Source: Ceratodon purpureus (taxonomy: Eukaryota > Streptophyta > Bryopsida > Pseudoditrichales > Ditrichaceae). Taken from it: DNA of 64,000 bases. The DNA lies in NCBI GenBank assembly GCA_014871385.1, contig CM026427.1, positions 1,670,068 to 1,734,067 on the forward strand. The letters run 5' to 3'. Shown piece after piece: positions 1 to 12,639 of the stretch; position 1 is the first letter of the stretch; each line of letters opens with the position of its first letter. The notes under the pieces are model-generated. The model saw nothing but the letters and a program-made list of their open reading frames with translations, made no database searches and had not been told where the DNA came from. The translations under genes were made by a program, and so were the position numbers.

Positions 1-430
1 CAATATCCAACAGGATCTTCATTGTCCTTGAGAATGAATGTTGTTGGTGCAAGCTCAGTAGTGCCAGGGAGTGGGTAGTGGCTCTTACCACTGTTGGCAA
101 CATCACATCGTATGGCAATTGCGGAAGGAGAATTGCTTGGCTTGTAGGATATCTTTGCATGCTCTTCTTCCACTAAACGCACGGTTTTCTCGCCTTGAAC
201 GATGTCCAAGTCAAGTATGCTTAACCGCACTCCCCTGCCAGCAAGAGCCACGGCCAGAGCTCTTCCTGCATAGACCATAGCATAGAAATACTCCAGCGTG
301 ATTCATAGTAACCGTAATAATTGATTGACCGAGGGGGCAGGTGTAGTTCAAGAAGGTGGAGGAAAGGAAACGTACCGATGCCACTTCCTCCTCCTGTAAG
401 GAGCGCAGATTGGCCCTGCTCGATCTTCAT
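1..430 (-). CDS. short-chain dehydrogenase (15-PGDH-like), 5' part only
   Basis: This is the N-terminal part of a classical SDR oxidoreductase that runs off the left edge. Exon 1 is 376-430, from an ATG at 430. It ends in a GT donor (GTACGT), and exon 2 runs from 265 to the edge after a TGCAG acceptor. The joined protein begins MKIEQGQSALLTGGGSGIG and continues RALAVALAGRGVRLSILDLD. This shows the TGxxxGIG dinucleotide-binding glycine motif and an acidic residue after beta-2, which favours NAD(H). The intron falls inside the glycine motif (phase 1). The arrangement resembles plant proteins annotated as 15-hydroxyprostaglandin dehydrogenase-like, but the catalytic YxxxK lies outside the window, so the substrate cannot be inferred. 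Confidence 0.8.
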
Positions 431-3400
431 GTTGCTTGTTCTGATTACTCACCCAAACCTGCAATACTCCATGAAATGAGTGAACTCTTCAAAATTTCAA
501 GTATTCCAAACGGCATCGAAGTTAAAGCACATCAACATGAAGTCCAAATTAACTGATTTCCACTACCATGTATCTACATCACCTGCGAGGAAGCCGAGCT
601 TCAAGGGAATACTGTGTGCCTGCAGCTCTTGGAAGACTGCTTCAAAATTTATGGTATTTATGTACAAATCCTCAGTATGAGATGGTTCTTCTGTGCAAAA
701 TAAAACATATAATAATTTATAATAGCTGAAAAGCTTAACGAATAGCGGAAGAGAATATGGAGAAATGACGATAGCAGTGGTCACTTAATCTGACGTGACA
801 TATGACCAATACTGGCCATCGCCAACATAAACGTGGGAAGTTTCTCCACAGTCGATGGACTTTAAGCTTCATTTATAAAGAGATATACCCCCATCCGTGT
901 CTCTACATAACGTACGTGGTAAGATGAATATACCCTACCAGCTCCACCCACTGCTGCAACAAGTGTGCTGTACTTACCACATGCAAGCTGATGACTCAAG
1001 CTTCTCAGCCAAAGACTGGGCTTAAAACCCTGAAAGTGAATATCCCGTAAAACTATCTTTTGAAGCTCACCGCGTCCTTCATTCAATCCATTCAATTGAG
1101 AAATTTACAACTACTCATAAGATTCAAGAGGTGGAGAAAGTACTCAAGTAAGCTTACGGACAGTGCCTTTAATTGGTGATAAATTTCTCAAGCCTCATGC
1201 CATCTTGATGCATGTACAAGGCAGAACTCGGCATTAATTTTTCATGAATCACTCAAACCTGACACCTGCTCCCATACACATGTTCCTGACATGCAACACC
1301 GAAAGGGTCATGTCAAAATTGCGATGGCATGACCCTTTATTGTAAATGATTTTAAAATGCTATGGTATGATCCTTGCTGGAGAATTTTAACACAACTTTG
1401 ACAAAGACTTTAGATTCCACTGATAACAAAACCTAGTGCTGAGGGAGGAAGTACACTCTTTAGCTGTGTGCCATGGATACCGGACCTTTATCACATGGTT
1501 CGCATCTTGAAGGTACAATATTCCATCGAAAACTTTGATACTGGCCATCTTCATTAGATTCGTGCCCAATCTCACGCTACCTATGCATCCATACTTTCGT
1601 GATGCATGCTCTTGGCCTGTTGCAAAATATATAGAATATGTTGTCCCGCCCACAAGCTGGTTGTCTTGTATCAAGTACACAATATTGCACTATTCTACTG
1701 TCACGGTGCGAACATATATATTCACCCACCTGCCGTGTATTGCAATCTCATCTGTGGTTTGATACTCTTACTGGAGTTATCTGGAACTTGAGTCCTCAGT
1801 TTTGAATCCTTTCCGGATAAGGTCATTCATGCAGATCGGCTCTAGATTGTGCGTGAATACATGAATGCATCAAATGGGCCGGGACACACAGTTGATGATT
1901 ACGTGAAGCAAATGCTTTTTCCTGAGGGACCAGGATGCTGTCGATGGTGTCGGTTGTTCGAATCTCAGTTTAGATTCGTAGCTTCTGATTGAGTCAAAAT
2001 GTGGAAAAGGAAGCTTTTCCTTATGTGTTGTGTTGATTCTCTCTCACGAGCTTCCACAATGGCTTAAAATAGAATTGAAAAATGATGAGTTGGTTTTAAA
2101 GGGGGAGAGCACAATAAAGTGGACCACAAAGTGCAACATGTGATCACTAAGAAGTAAATATGAAGTGTGCTGTTTTCCAGAGCTCAAACCTGATTTTGAG
2201 CATTTTGGTGTAGTTTCTAAGCATTTTAGTCATTTTTAGGGTGTCACAAGTTGTCTCACATATATCTACATTAAGAGAACATGTTCAATTGAAACTTAAT
2301 TCGACAACTAGTTCTAAATCATGAAATTGAGAATTTTCAAAGTCTAAATTTCTTCATTTGGTGCCCTCTATTGCCTTTAGAGGATGTTTTTTCCAATTTA
2401 AAAAACAAAGTTCAATGAGAAAAAACTCAGAAAAAGTACCGCATAAGTGACCTTCTTAAAAAACATCCTTGCTGTACTTTTGAAATCCTAAATCAATTAA
2501 TGACTATATGAAATGACTATTTTAGAATACCTCTCAAACATAAAGAGGGCACCAGTCCTTCAAAAGTGATTTTTAGATAGTTTTCTAGCTACTTTTTCAA
2601 ATGATTGCGTTCACTTTGCTTGGATTTGAAGGCTAAGTTGTAGAAATACAAGTCGAGAATCTATAAATTAGCAAAACAAATTGACTTCAATAACATCCTT
2701 CCATCACTTTTGTGCAAGTTTTGCAAAAGGGCTGAAACTGAAAAATAGCTAAGCACTTTTTTGGTCAACTTTATTGTATTCTTTCCCTAAATAGATATGA
2801 AAAATGGTGAGTTGGCTTAAAATAGGTATGAAAAATGATGAGACTGCTAGTAGTGGTAGGATTACCAAGGCCTACTTCACATTGTTGGAAGGGGCAATTC
2901 GTTGTTCTCCTTTAATATGAGCTTTGGGATTGGATTTCTTAAACAATTTTTGCCCATCATCCCTTCACATTGTGTATATGATGCCTCTAGTTACGTCACA
3001 TATAGGATGAAAACTTGATGAGGTGACATGCTGGTGCCTTTGCATTCTCTCTTGAATCAGCTTCATTAGTAAACGTGCAAATGAATAAGTTGCATTGCTA
3101 GTTTCATGTCTTCTTTTCCATTGATATTTTGTCTTCTTTGTTCTTGGAATCTTTGCATTTGTTTAATATGAGGCTCGCCCATCATTCCATTCTTTATTCA
3201 TTTACATCAATAACTACTACAACCTTTTTGGAACTACAAAGTGAGTTTCAAAATTCTACGTTAGATTATATTGTAATTTTGATGAGATCTCTAGCTTTGT
3301 TGGATGATGGTTGATTTATTTTATTCTTTGGGCTCTTCCTTGTTACTAAGTTGTATTTTAAGAAAAAACTTCAATTGATGTTCATTGTTTAAAATTGCTC

Positions 3401-4020
3401 AATTACAAAATATGCTCAATTTTCAAAATTGTGCTTAGATATAGCTTTGTATTATCAAATATATGTATATTCTAGTAGAAGGGCCCTTTACTATTTTAAA
3501 TAATGTACGTCTAGATTGCTACAATGATTCTTTAAAGGAAAAATTCTAATGGGTGGTGCATATAGGTGTCAATTTTGAAAAATGAAAGGCTTAGGTTCAA
3601 GTCACCAACACCAATGTCAACTATTGTAGATTTTCCCATTCCATCAATTTCTACAACCTTCCAAGTTTTCTAATAACGATAAAAATATATATATACACAA
3701 CCCATTAGTTGTGAAGGTAGAAGATTAGGACAAAGAAATTTTAGTTGAAATGGAAGAGCTACTTTAAAAGTATGCCATGTAATCTGTGAAGTTCAAAAAA
3801 AAACAACTAAAGACTTATAGTCTTATTTAGTAAAGAGTTGAATTGCAAAATTAAAGCAAAGAGGTCCGTCGTAGGAGCATAGGATTATGCATCTCATTAC
3901 CTTACGTGGGGTACTTCCAATTGTCTTGGAGCAACTTCAAAATAAGGTCAGGTACAAAATTTGAAGGCACATTAGATTTCCACTAAATTCTCTTAAGTTA
4001 CGTAATCTCCTTTGGTGGAT
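431..4020. other. AT-rich intergenic stretch without a supportable gene
   Basis: The first few hundred bases are presumably promoter and leader of the SDR gene. Small open frames on the minus strand here start at GTG or TTG rather than ATG and match nothing I recognise. Two related passages around 2040-2110 and 2800-2850 share phrases such as AAAAATGATGAG and GAGTTGG, which suggests old dispersed-repeat remnants. I see no transposon termini, tRNA or conserved protein in this stretch. Confidence 0.6.
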
Positions 4021-4440
4021 TCGCTCTATATAATCCAGTGCACCTCCCGCGGCGATTCGCCTCCCAGGCTCTCGGGTGGAATGCCGGCCTTGCCCAAAAG
4101 CCCGCCCCAAGCAAAAGCCTGGGAAGGCAAGAAAACTTTTTGACAGTCAAATCTGCAGTGTGTACCATCTAATCCATGAGATTCCAAGTTCGGAACTCCT
4201 CTCAAACACGACGTACATAGCCTATACCCAAGCTCTTGCCAGTGTAGCATTGACGGGGTTGAAACCCGTGATCTGTCTACAGCAACTTGGGAGTCTCAAC
4301 CGGCCGCAAATCGACAACCGATTCCGATGTCATAACCAGTATGAATAAAATATTTTGTATTAGGTAGTGGGCCACGGGCGTTACTCCGGGTGAGCCCCTC
4401 TGGACATGGGCTCACCCTATACAAAATGTCACTTAATTAA
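4021..4440. repeat. GC-richer dispersed-repeat-like island with foldback
   Basis: A GC-richer island sits sharply inside AT-rich DNA. Its right end (about 4350-4427) folds back: ATTTTGTATTAGG on the left pairs with CCTATACAAAAT on the right. Inside this is a perfect 9-bp stem, GGTGAGCCC at 4389-4397 and GGGCTCACC at 4408-4416, around a 10-base loop. The minus strand at about 4250 reads GGGTTTCAACCCCG, loosely resembling a Pol III B box, as in tRNA-derived SINEs. The family is not identified, and no clear target duplication is visible. Confidence 0.35.
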
Positions 4441-5580
4441 CATGATTTAACAGACTTAGGATTTGAAAATTGAATTATCTTAACTAAGGGTTTTTAAAGG
4501 AAGTAATTGTTCATGTTGTACACTATAGACCATTTGTTTTTTGAATTAAGAAATAGTTCATATTCTAATTGATTTTCAACCTCTTGTATTTGAATTACAA
4601 CCTCGTTATCCAAAGGTACTAGCCTTGCATGGCATTTGAATCAACTTAATGATTCCAACTAGATTGTCACTTTATCATGTTTGAGATTTTTCATGATATT
4701 GATGTGCTTTTAAGCAACTATCATTATTTGCTTAATTTTTTGTGACTATAGAAGTTTTGATAACTAGACTAGAGTTTTCTTTAGACATGTATCAATTTGT
4801 CCATGCTTCAACAAAGAACTTGAAGCATGTAGTAAAATATGGGTAACCATTTACAAGAACATGCAAGGTAACTCAGGCTAATAGCAATAAGGGAAAAGTC
4901 TAATAAATGCAAATAGTTTCTTTTACTTGATGAATACATATATCCACTTAAATAAACGTTGTATCCCACACATATGAAAGCACTCACGAACCTTATAGCA
5001 TACCTTCTATTCCTACAATTTCACTAGACAATGTAGATAAACTTGGAGGGATACAAAAAAAAAAAAATTAAAAAAAATTCATTGAGTACTTGCATAAAGT
5101 TACAAGTTTGTAAAAAGTTCTTACTAGCTAAAACCATGCAAGCAAATGAAATTACTTGACTGACGTCTTCCACAGCATGCAAGAGACTATATCAAGAGCA
5201 AGTCAAAAAATAATATTTTATTCTTTGTCTATCTATAGTTGTTTTTCTAAACCATAATTATAATCCTTAAATATGCTTAAGCTTAAACATTTTTCTTACT
5301 TGAAAACTTAGTAAAGAGTAGCCCAATCTTAATTCAATCATAAGACTGCACTTTCAATACAACCACATCAAAAATTATATAATGTTGTGAAAGATATGCA
5401 AATATTTTACATAGTTTATATATTTTTGCTTTCTATAACATGAGGAACAAAAGAATTCATCTTCATATTTGAATGATAAGGAGTTTTTTTATTTTAAAAT
5501 TTAAATATATTTATACATACTAGTTTTGTTTTTATTTTTATTTCTATTTTTATTTTTTAGTTTTTAGTTTTAGTTTTTTT
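4441..5580. other. AT-rich intergenic DNA
   Basis: This stretch is strongly AT-rich, with A and T runs (for example around 5055-5080 and 5520-5580). I see no supportable gene or transposon end. The last few hundred bases, where GC content rises, are probably the promoter and leader of the downstream gene. Confidence 0.6.
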
Positions 5581-5851
5581 GAGGAACATGTGTGGGCATG
5601 GGCGTGGGCATGGATGTTGTGAAAATCAGCGCAAGGCGGAGGGCGGTGAGAGTGGATGGATTTGCGTCCAGCGCAGTGCCATCGCAGGCTCATGTGAGGC
5701 TCATGTGCAGCCATCGTTGCCATGTCTGGAGGAATTCGTAGCCGAAGCGGAGCAAGCCTCAGGAGAGCCGGCACTGTTCCCAAGCATCAATTCATCAACT
5801 GTAGTAGTTCAGATTCCACTGTGAGCTTGCGTTGCAGGTTTGGTTTCAGCG

Positions 5852-8367
5852 ATGGCAGCTATGGCGGCAAGCTCGGTGGTTGCCTCCATCGCCTCTGCAT
5901 CGTCGCTGCTCCACCCTCACCAGAGCTTCACATCGCGTGTTGATGCGCCTTCCACTGGGTTGTCGTCAATGCGGTGCTTCCGCACGGACCAGCTCCACCA
6001 CTTGACGGCTTCCATTGGGACCCAGTTGCATCGCCCTTGCAGTAGCGGGTAAGTGCTTCTGCTTTGTTTTTGGGGTTGCGGTAATACTCTTCCTGTGCAT
6101 TCATGTGGACAAGACGGAGTCATGCGGTCGGTGCAGCTGTGTCTCGCCCAGTATGGATTGTTCGACACGGGTTTACTGAACAATTCTAGTAAGATCACAA
6201 ATGTGGGGTCGAGTAATGGAGAGTGTGGTGGTGGCAGCTCTTGGTTTTACTGTCCCAGAAAATTTAGTGCAATTCTGATTGCATATGCACGTCTTTGTGA
6301 GCTTCAAATTTCCTACATTACCATCCGGGGTAGCTGCTGACGTTGCTGGAGGGAATTTTCTCGAAGATGTCACGGATGCACGTCTTTGGATTTGTACCAA
6401 TTGGTTTAGGGTTGTGGTTCCATGCGTTTGCCTTGACCGTATTCGCAATCCGCCTTCGGTCTGGATCCTGTCTAAAGGGTTTGATTGATGTCGTTGAGAT
6501 GTGCCGCGTGAATTTGGAGGATTTGGTAGTACACCTGTCTCGTATTAGTTTGTAGCTTGATCTTGCAGTGGATTCGGGTGTTTGATTATGGTTGTACTCT
6601 TGGAGAAGAACGAGCTCTGGGGTATTTCGTAAGTAGATTAATTTTATATATGTGAGAAAATGCAGGGCGCATTCCAAATAGAATTCTAGTTGCTTTTGTT
6701 TTTTTTATGAAATTGCTTTAGTAACTCTTTGTGACATTTGCAGACGACAGGTGCAATGTACGTATTCGGATTACAGCAATAGCCCCGATTACAGATCCTC
6801 TCCGATTGATGTTGTCGCCGAAGTCAAGTCTCAGAAGGTGAGCTGTTGTTGATTTAGACCTCCAGCTCTTGATTCGTTATTATATTTCATTTGAATTGAA
6901 GTGAAATTGTATAGAAGGTGAAATTTGAATGGTGTACAGTGCCGTATCATTTTTTAAACGACTGTAATGACAAGCCCGTTGAAGAGATCACCTTCCAAGA
7001 ATTACCCACACCTTAGCTTGCACAACTGCATTTTCTTCATGGAATTTATGTTATTTAGGGTCATGTGATTTAGTCTAGTTCCTATCAAAGTATTCGTCCT
7101 GATGCACCTCTTGGTGCTTGCAGATCCTGGTGTTGGGAGGCAATGGGTTTGTTGGTACAGCGATTTGCAAGCTCGCTGTGGCTCAGGGCATTTCTGTTGT
7201 GAGTCTCAGCAGGTCCGGACGTCCTTCAATCTTGGAGTCGTGGGTGGATCAAGTCACATGGATATCAGGCAAGCTAATCCCTCACATAATTTCTAGAGAT
7301 TATCTCACGCACATTTCGTGTGAATTCCATTACCACTTTCACACATCTATAAGTTCTTGTGACAAAAATATCAAGAGCTGTGGTCACCATAAGTTGATGT
7401 TTGAGCTGTGTTTCAATTCTTTTGGGGACATTTTGGGGATTTTTTCTTTCGTCGATGATGATTGTAGTCATAATTTAAACCTTAACTCGTCCAAATGTGC
7501 AAGTAATAGATGCTGGCTTTTTAATAGTGCTGGGGTTATTGAAACAGGTGATGTATTCCTGACCGAGTGGGACTCGCTTCTTGATGGCGTGCAAGCGGTA
7601 ATCTCAACCTTGGGTCTGATCGGACCTAACGATCAGATGGAGAGAATTAACGCTGACGCTAACATCATAGCCGTAAATGCTGCAAAGAACGCCGGTGAGT
7701 GTACCGTGTGAGCAAAGGTATTTTTATTAGATTAAGAATTAGAAAGTATTTGTTGATCTAGTGAGCTCTATACAATTGTTTCCGCATCTCTCTGACAATG
7801 TTGTTTCCCCAGGTGTTCCAAAATTCATCTACATCTCCGTACACGACTACAACTTGCCAGAGTTCGCCCTGAACAACGGCTACTTTGCCGGGAAGCGAAA
7901 AGCTGAAGCTGAGATTCTGTCAGCCTTCCCCAGCACCGGTGTGTTAGCCTTATCCCCTCCCTTCTCTCCACCTTTTTTAATTTTAAGTTTTTTGGACACA
8001 AATGGGAATTTCTTTTACTGCAAAAGGTATCTACAAAGTTATTCACAAACCAATTTGCCAAGGCTTGAAATCTGTGTGTTTGGTGGTGGTGTCAGGAACT
8101 ATTCTACGACCGGGGTTCATTTACGGAAAGAGGAGGTTCAATGGAGTGGACATTCCTCTAGATATTGTTGGGGAGCCATTGGAAAAGGTTCTTGCAGCCA
8201 CAGCATCATTAACCCGGCCATTGCAGAATCTGCCGGCATCCGACCTCTTGTTTGCTCCTCCAACGAGCGTGGACGAAGTGGCTTTAGCGGCAGTGAGGGC
8301 CTTGAACGATGACGAGTATTTTGGAATTTTTACAATAGAGCAGATTAAGGATATGGCTAAAGTTTGA
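5852..8367 (+). CDS. organellar atypical SDR, At1g32220/Coq11-like NAD(P)-binding protein
   Basis: Six exons (5852-6048, 6744-6837, 7124-7268, 7548-7694, 7813-7938, 8096-8367) encode about 326 residues. The N-terminus MAAMAASSVVASIASASSLL is rich in Ser and Ala like a transit peptide. A Rossmann motif ILVLGGNGFVG lies at residues 98-108, followed by SLSRSGRP. Further on come VKFIYIS-like KFIYISVHDYNLP, a YFAGKRKAE segment holding the SDR Tyr-Lys pair, and GTILRPGFIYG. These are the landmarks of the atypical extended SDRs that include plant At1g32220/At5g10730 and yeast Coq11, linked to plastoglobules and to ubiquinone synthesis. I chose the ATG at 5852 because the frame upstream of it has no ATG. 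Intron 3 has a GC donor (CAG/GCAAGC). The exact substrate is unknown. Confidence 0.88.
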
Positions 8368-9270
8368 TGATTTTGGGACCACTGCTTCCTCAATCCTCTC
8401 ACTTCAACTTAGCTGCGGGATCTGGGACAGGAAAAAGAAAAATCCTCATTAGAGTAGGTAGATTAAAAGAGGCTCGAAGACAATGCGTTTGTGAATAGGT
8501 ACATTATTCAATTTTTAGACCACTCTCCTGAAATGGTGTTAAAGATGACCATCATTTTTCTGCCGTGTCTGATGGTTTCTATGCTAGAAGCGAAACCTTG
8601 CGGTTCTTGTAATTAGAACTAAATACAGACATTCCGCTGGAGCAGAGAAATCTGCTCGATCTGGGACTCAGTAGTAATGTGAACAAGTATTTTAGAGCCC
8701 TTTACACTATCTAGGTTGAATTTTCCCACTCAAAACGAAGACCGACTGTAAGACTAAATTTGCATGTTACGTGTTAATACGCTAGAAGCCGGGCTACTTC
8801 CGTTCTATTTCAATACCAGCTCTGACGCTTACGAGACAATCCAGACATCAAAGTGCTGCTACTTAGGTTTTAGTTTCTAACTGATAAGAACAGATACTAC
8901 CCTTGAACTCAATGGAAATGTAGGAAAGAACTGTTCTAATAAGATTAGAGGATTAAAGGCTATGGTAAATGTATCATGACTGTCATGTACACTGCTTGTT
9001 GCTATGTCCCCTACAGTCTGATCAATTATCAAAGCCGATGCCCTAGTGAAGGGTACCTCAAGCTCAATAATCAATTAAGAGAAAATAGCATTCAGAAACA
9101 AGAAAATTCCATGAGTGTCTGCACCTGAAAGTTCGTGGTTGTGAAATTTAACCCCCTTGAATCTGCGAAATATTTCGTCTCCTTTCCCGGAAGTACGCAA
9201 TATCTATGCCTTTTTGTACAGAACCTTCCCTAACTCATACTTGATCAACTGTGCAGGTCATATCATAATC
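8368..9270. other. intergenic region between convergent genes
   Basis: The SDR on the plus strand and the esterase on the minus strand converge here, so this DNA should hold both 3' UTRs. I see no conserved open frame or mobile-element end. Confidence 0.6.
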
Positions 9271-10622
9271 CTAGGAAAGGTGAGACTTGTGTATGAAATC
9301 AGAAATGGCCTTATCCACTCTCACATTCTCTGCTTCTAAGGCAGCAATTTTACGGAAGACGTGAGTTCCCTCAGGTACTTCAACTAGCTCGACCTCCTTT
9401 CCTGCCTGCTTCATAGCATTGAAGTACTCAATCTGCCTGGTATATAAAGGGTCCTTGCCAGCCACAATGAGCAACATTTTTGGAAATTTCACTTCTGCTA
9501 ACTTGGGAGCATCTGCGGAGAGAGGATTGCAGAAAGGGTGGTCTCGGTTTGCACCCGAGGGAAGAGCCAACCGCCAGAATGTGTGATGCTTCCCAAGAGG
9601 TAGAATATCGTCATCTGGAAACTTCTTCTCTGATTCGCTCAGAACTTCTGCACTGAAGAATGGCACAACTGGTACAACTCCTTCAATTGTGAGAGGGTGT
9701 AACTCAGCAATGGGTTTGGATACAATAACGTGATGTGCAATGTTGCCTCCAGCGCTTTGCCCCATGACGAATACCCTTGAGAAATCGACGTTGCTCATGA
9801 GCCATGGGTCTCCTGCTTCGTCTCCACTAGCTTGATACTTACACTGCAGGAAATATCATTTTAATTACACAATCTTGAACATCCTATTGACGCACATTCT
9901 TGCCAATGCCTAAGGAACACAAAACAAATACGGGAAGGAAGTGTATTCACCTGTCTTTGCAACCAGAACATGGTAGTGTATGCATCGTTAAATGCAATTG
10001 GAAGTCGACTTTCAGGGGCAAGCCTGTAACTCGCAGATATTACCACGACGTTGGCTGTCTTACACAGCCTAGTGGCCTGATAAGTGGGACTCTCACCACC
10101 TGTGACATAGAGAATGTATAAGACGGAAAACTTATCCAACATGTGTACTCCCGAGCCCCAAAAGATAAGCTACAGAACACTGCAACAGAAGATTTTAAAA
10201 AAACGATGCCAGCATTCAGTCAAGTTAATCAGAAGTTCGAAGAGTGAACCAAAAGAACCACCTATTAAAACGGGGAACAGGACAGACAAAAGAGAGTAAT
10301 CACACATTAATCCATTACCTGCATCTCCCATGCAAAAGCCACCACCATGAAAGTAAACAACGATTGGCAGCTTCTCGATAAGACCCCCGGTCACTGATTC
10401 TGGAATGAAGACTCGGCCCCAAATGCCCGATTCGGAATCAAACACCAAATCTTTGGATGCTACGCCATTCACGAAAACAGGGGAAGCTGCAACCATAGTG
10501 GTCGGTCGGGTACGGTCGGTGTTTCGCAATACTGTTCCATCGGCTCTGATTACCAGCCCAGGAAGCACCTCCGCATCTTTCTTCTCTTCATTGCCTGTAA
10601 AACTCTCCGACATAGTCCCCAT
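9271..10622 (-). CDS. CXE carboxylesterase (alpha/beta hydrolase, HSR203J/GID1-like family)
   Basis: Three exons on the minus strand (10319-10622, 9951-10099, 9271-9843) encode about 341 residues. The oxyanion-hole motif HGGGF is at residues 92-96. The nucleophile motif GQSAGG has Ser181. The acid is probably Asp282 in AGKDPLY, and the base His312 in EGTHVF. All three triad members are present, so this is a catalytic carboxylesterase and not a GID1-type gibberellin receptor, which lacks the His. SYRLAPE is also typical of the family. Known members hydrolyse short acyl esters and some phenolic or hormone esters; the substrate here is unknown. I chose the ATG at 10622 because the longer frame begins with GTG. 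A second in-frame ATG lies three codons later. Confidence 0.9.
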
Positions 10623-12212
10623 GGTTACTGCACCTCCGATAAGCTTCACGATTTACCTACGATTTACAGGTAGGATTTGTCAGCTCTCGCACAATCACAC
10701 GAAAACAGACTTCAGATAAACATGCCCTTTAATCCAAAAAATAATAGCAAATGCAAGCTTGAACGTTGGATAGAGTATTCAAGGAGCTGAAGACACATTA
10801 ACTCATCTCCAACCATACCAATCGCGGCGAGTGAGGCCAAACCCACTTCGAGAATGAACCCTAAAATCAAGAACAAGCGCTCCCACAAAGCAGCTGCTCG
10901 CTTCCTCGAACTAAGCCTAGAACTGATCCAAGCACACATTCACCACGCCATGAAACCAGGCTGAATCTGACCTAAACCCTGTGTACGATGACTCCACCTT
11001 GCAGACCAAGAACTTCAACATCCAAAGCAAGAACTCCACTTCCAAAAAAAGCCATATCTCCAATCCACTAAAGATGCACGTCGCAATTACCACAGCAGTG
11101 GCAATATTTCCCACATGTGGCACAAAAGAAGCCATGTGCAAAACCAGAGAGCCTCACCTTGAATGAATGCAGAAGTCCCACAATGCATGCGCAGCAAGCA
11201 GAGTTTGATCTTCACCTCTCTCTCCAACCCGGAGCTCACATGAAGCTCCTCCTGATCGATGAGTGATTCTTCTCCTGCAAAACCAAGACTAGAAATGCAA
11301 GAGCAAGAGCAAGGGCAGCAGCAGTTTAGGGAAATGTGCAGCATCGATCAATCAATCCTCGCTTGCATGAAAGGGCCCCTTCCTTTTCTGATTCTCCATT
11401 CCTGTTCTAAGTTACTTACCGCCATGGTTGCAACAACACATCATCATCATCATCATGGTCGTCTTCATCAACTTGTGAATTTATTTATGGTTTCTACAAA
11501 TTAAAAAGCAGAGTATGATATGTTGGCTCACTTTGTACACAATCTGGGGTGGGGCTGGGAGGAGGGTGGGCGGAATTGAACGTTTTTCCAGCCTCCGATT
11601 AAGGTATACACACCTATGACCGATCACTTAAGCATTTCAGTATAGTAAATCTTGGGTTTTCAATAAGGAGTTATTTTTTGCACGTAGTATCATAAGGTTC
11701 ATGAAGAATGAGCATTTTTTCAAAATTAATTCAGTAAAATTCAAATTACTACAAATTTTTTTGTCCAAAAGTTAGTGTTACCCATGATTGACATATAGGT
11801 GTACCAATGACCGACCATACTCAGATCAGTGAACAAACAGATTCCGTCACACTCACAGAGGCATTCTATTGGAGGAAATACCCTAAATCTACTGTTCATC
11901 AATTATCCTTTACTAGTTTCCCATTGCTCTGGAATGGGGAAGCCTACTGATCCCTCATGGGTAAGTGATCCCTCATGGGTGTGTATACCTTAGGTCCGGA
12001 GTTGGGAGTTTGGGGAAACCCTGTCCCATGTCCCAATTGCAGGAATAAGGTCTAAACATTTTGGCAACAAAACAACGCTACGTAGGATGCCACGTAGTAT
12101 GAACGGAAGTTCTGGTTTAAACGTTATTGAGATGTATGGCCTCCATGGCTTTATCATGCTGACATTCCCTTTCTCCATTTTTCAAGATACATGTCTGGGT
12201 GTTGGCTAAGTA
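10623..12212. other. upstream region of the CXE gene and intergenic DNA
   Basis: Short overlapping frames occur on both strands but show no recognisable domain. The first few hundred bases upstream of the esterase ATG probably contain its leader and promoter. A short ATC/CAT-type simple run is near 11440-11460. Confidence 0.5.
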
Positions 12213-12570
12213 TTAACCCTTAAACGTCAGACCCAGCCCGAGGGGCTGGGTTTAAAGGAATAATTGGAGACAGAAGTTTCATTTCTCAACCAAATCAAGT
12301 GAGACTTATTGCGTTGGAAAGCTATTGAAAAATCAATCTAGATTCCAAATTTTTGCCTCATTTGATAAATTGTGGAATCGTTGGTAAACAATTAAAGTTA
12401 TCAAATTGAACAAGTTTTGAGGTTGGGGCAGCCGAAGTTCAGCAGTGCTCCAATGGTACAATGCTACAGTGCGGCGCTATAGTGCATTGCAGAGCCATTT
12501 TTGGAGGAAAAAAGATTTAGATTCCGTCAGGGCTGCCCACCCAGGACCCAAAATGTCGTTTAAGGGTTAA
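12213..12570. mobile_element. piggyBac-type MITE with TTAA target duplication
   Basis: The element body is 12217-12566 (350 bp), flanked on each side by TTAA (12213-12216 and 12567-12570), the hallmark target duplication of piggyBac. Its ends are perfect 10-bp inverted repeats, CCCTTAAACG and CGTTTAAGGG. It has no coding frame, so it is a non-autonomous miniature element. Its left end, CCCTTAAACGTCAGA, matches the inverted right end of the full-length piggyBac element at 53502-59724 (CCCTTTAACGTCCGA) in 13 of 15 positions. That supports mobilisation by the same or a related transposase. A subterminal palindrome CCCAGCCC...GGGCTGGG lies just inside the left end. Confidence 0.85.
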
Positions 12571-12584
12571 GATAGCATTGTGAA

Positions 12585-12639
12585 GGTATCGTGACGGTAT
12601 GGTGAAGGTATGGTGAAGGTACGGTTGAGGTATCGTGGA
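12585..12639. repeat. short tandem repeat, 11-bp unit x5
   Basis: Five consecutive 11-bp units follow the pattern GGTATSGTGAM: ggtatcgtgac, ggtatggtgaa (twice), ggtacggttga and ggtatcgtgga. The array begins 15 bases after the right TTAA of the piggyBac MITE. It is probably replication-slippage expansion with no evident function. Confidence 0.8.

Noticed and set aside
563..784. possible 3' exon (TTTTGCACAG acceptor-like, then an open frame)
   Set aside because: One acceptor-like site alone is weak evidence; no domain and no upstream exon could be found.
1387..1680. 97-codon frame on the minus strand
   Set aside because: It starts at GTG, matches nothing I recognise and has no neighbouring exons with matching phase.
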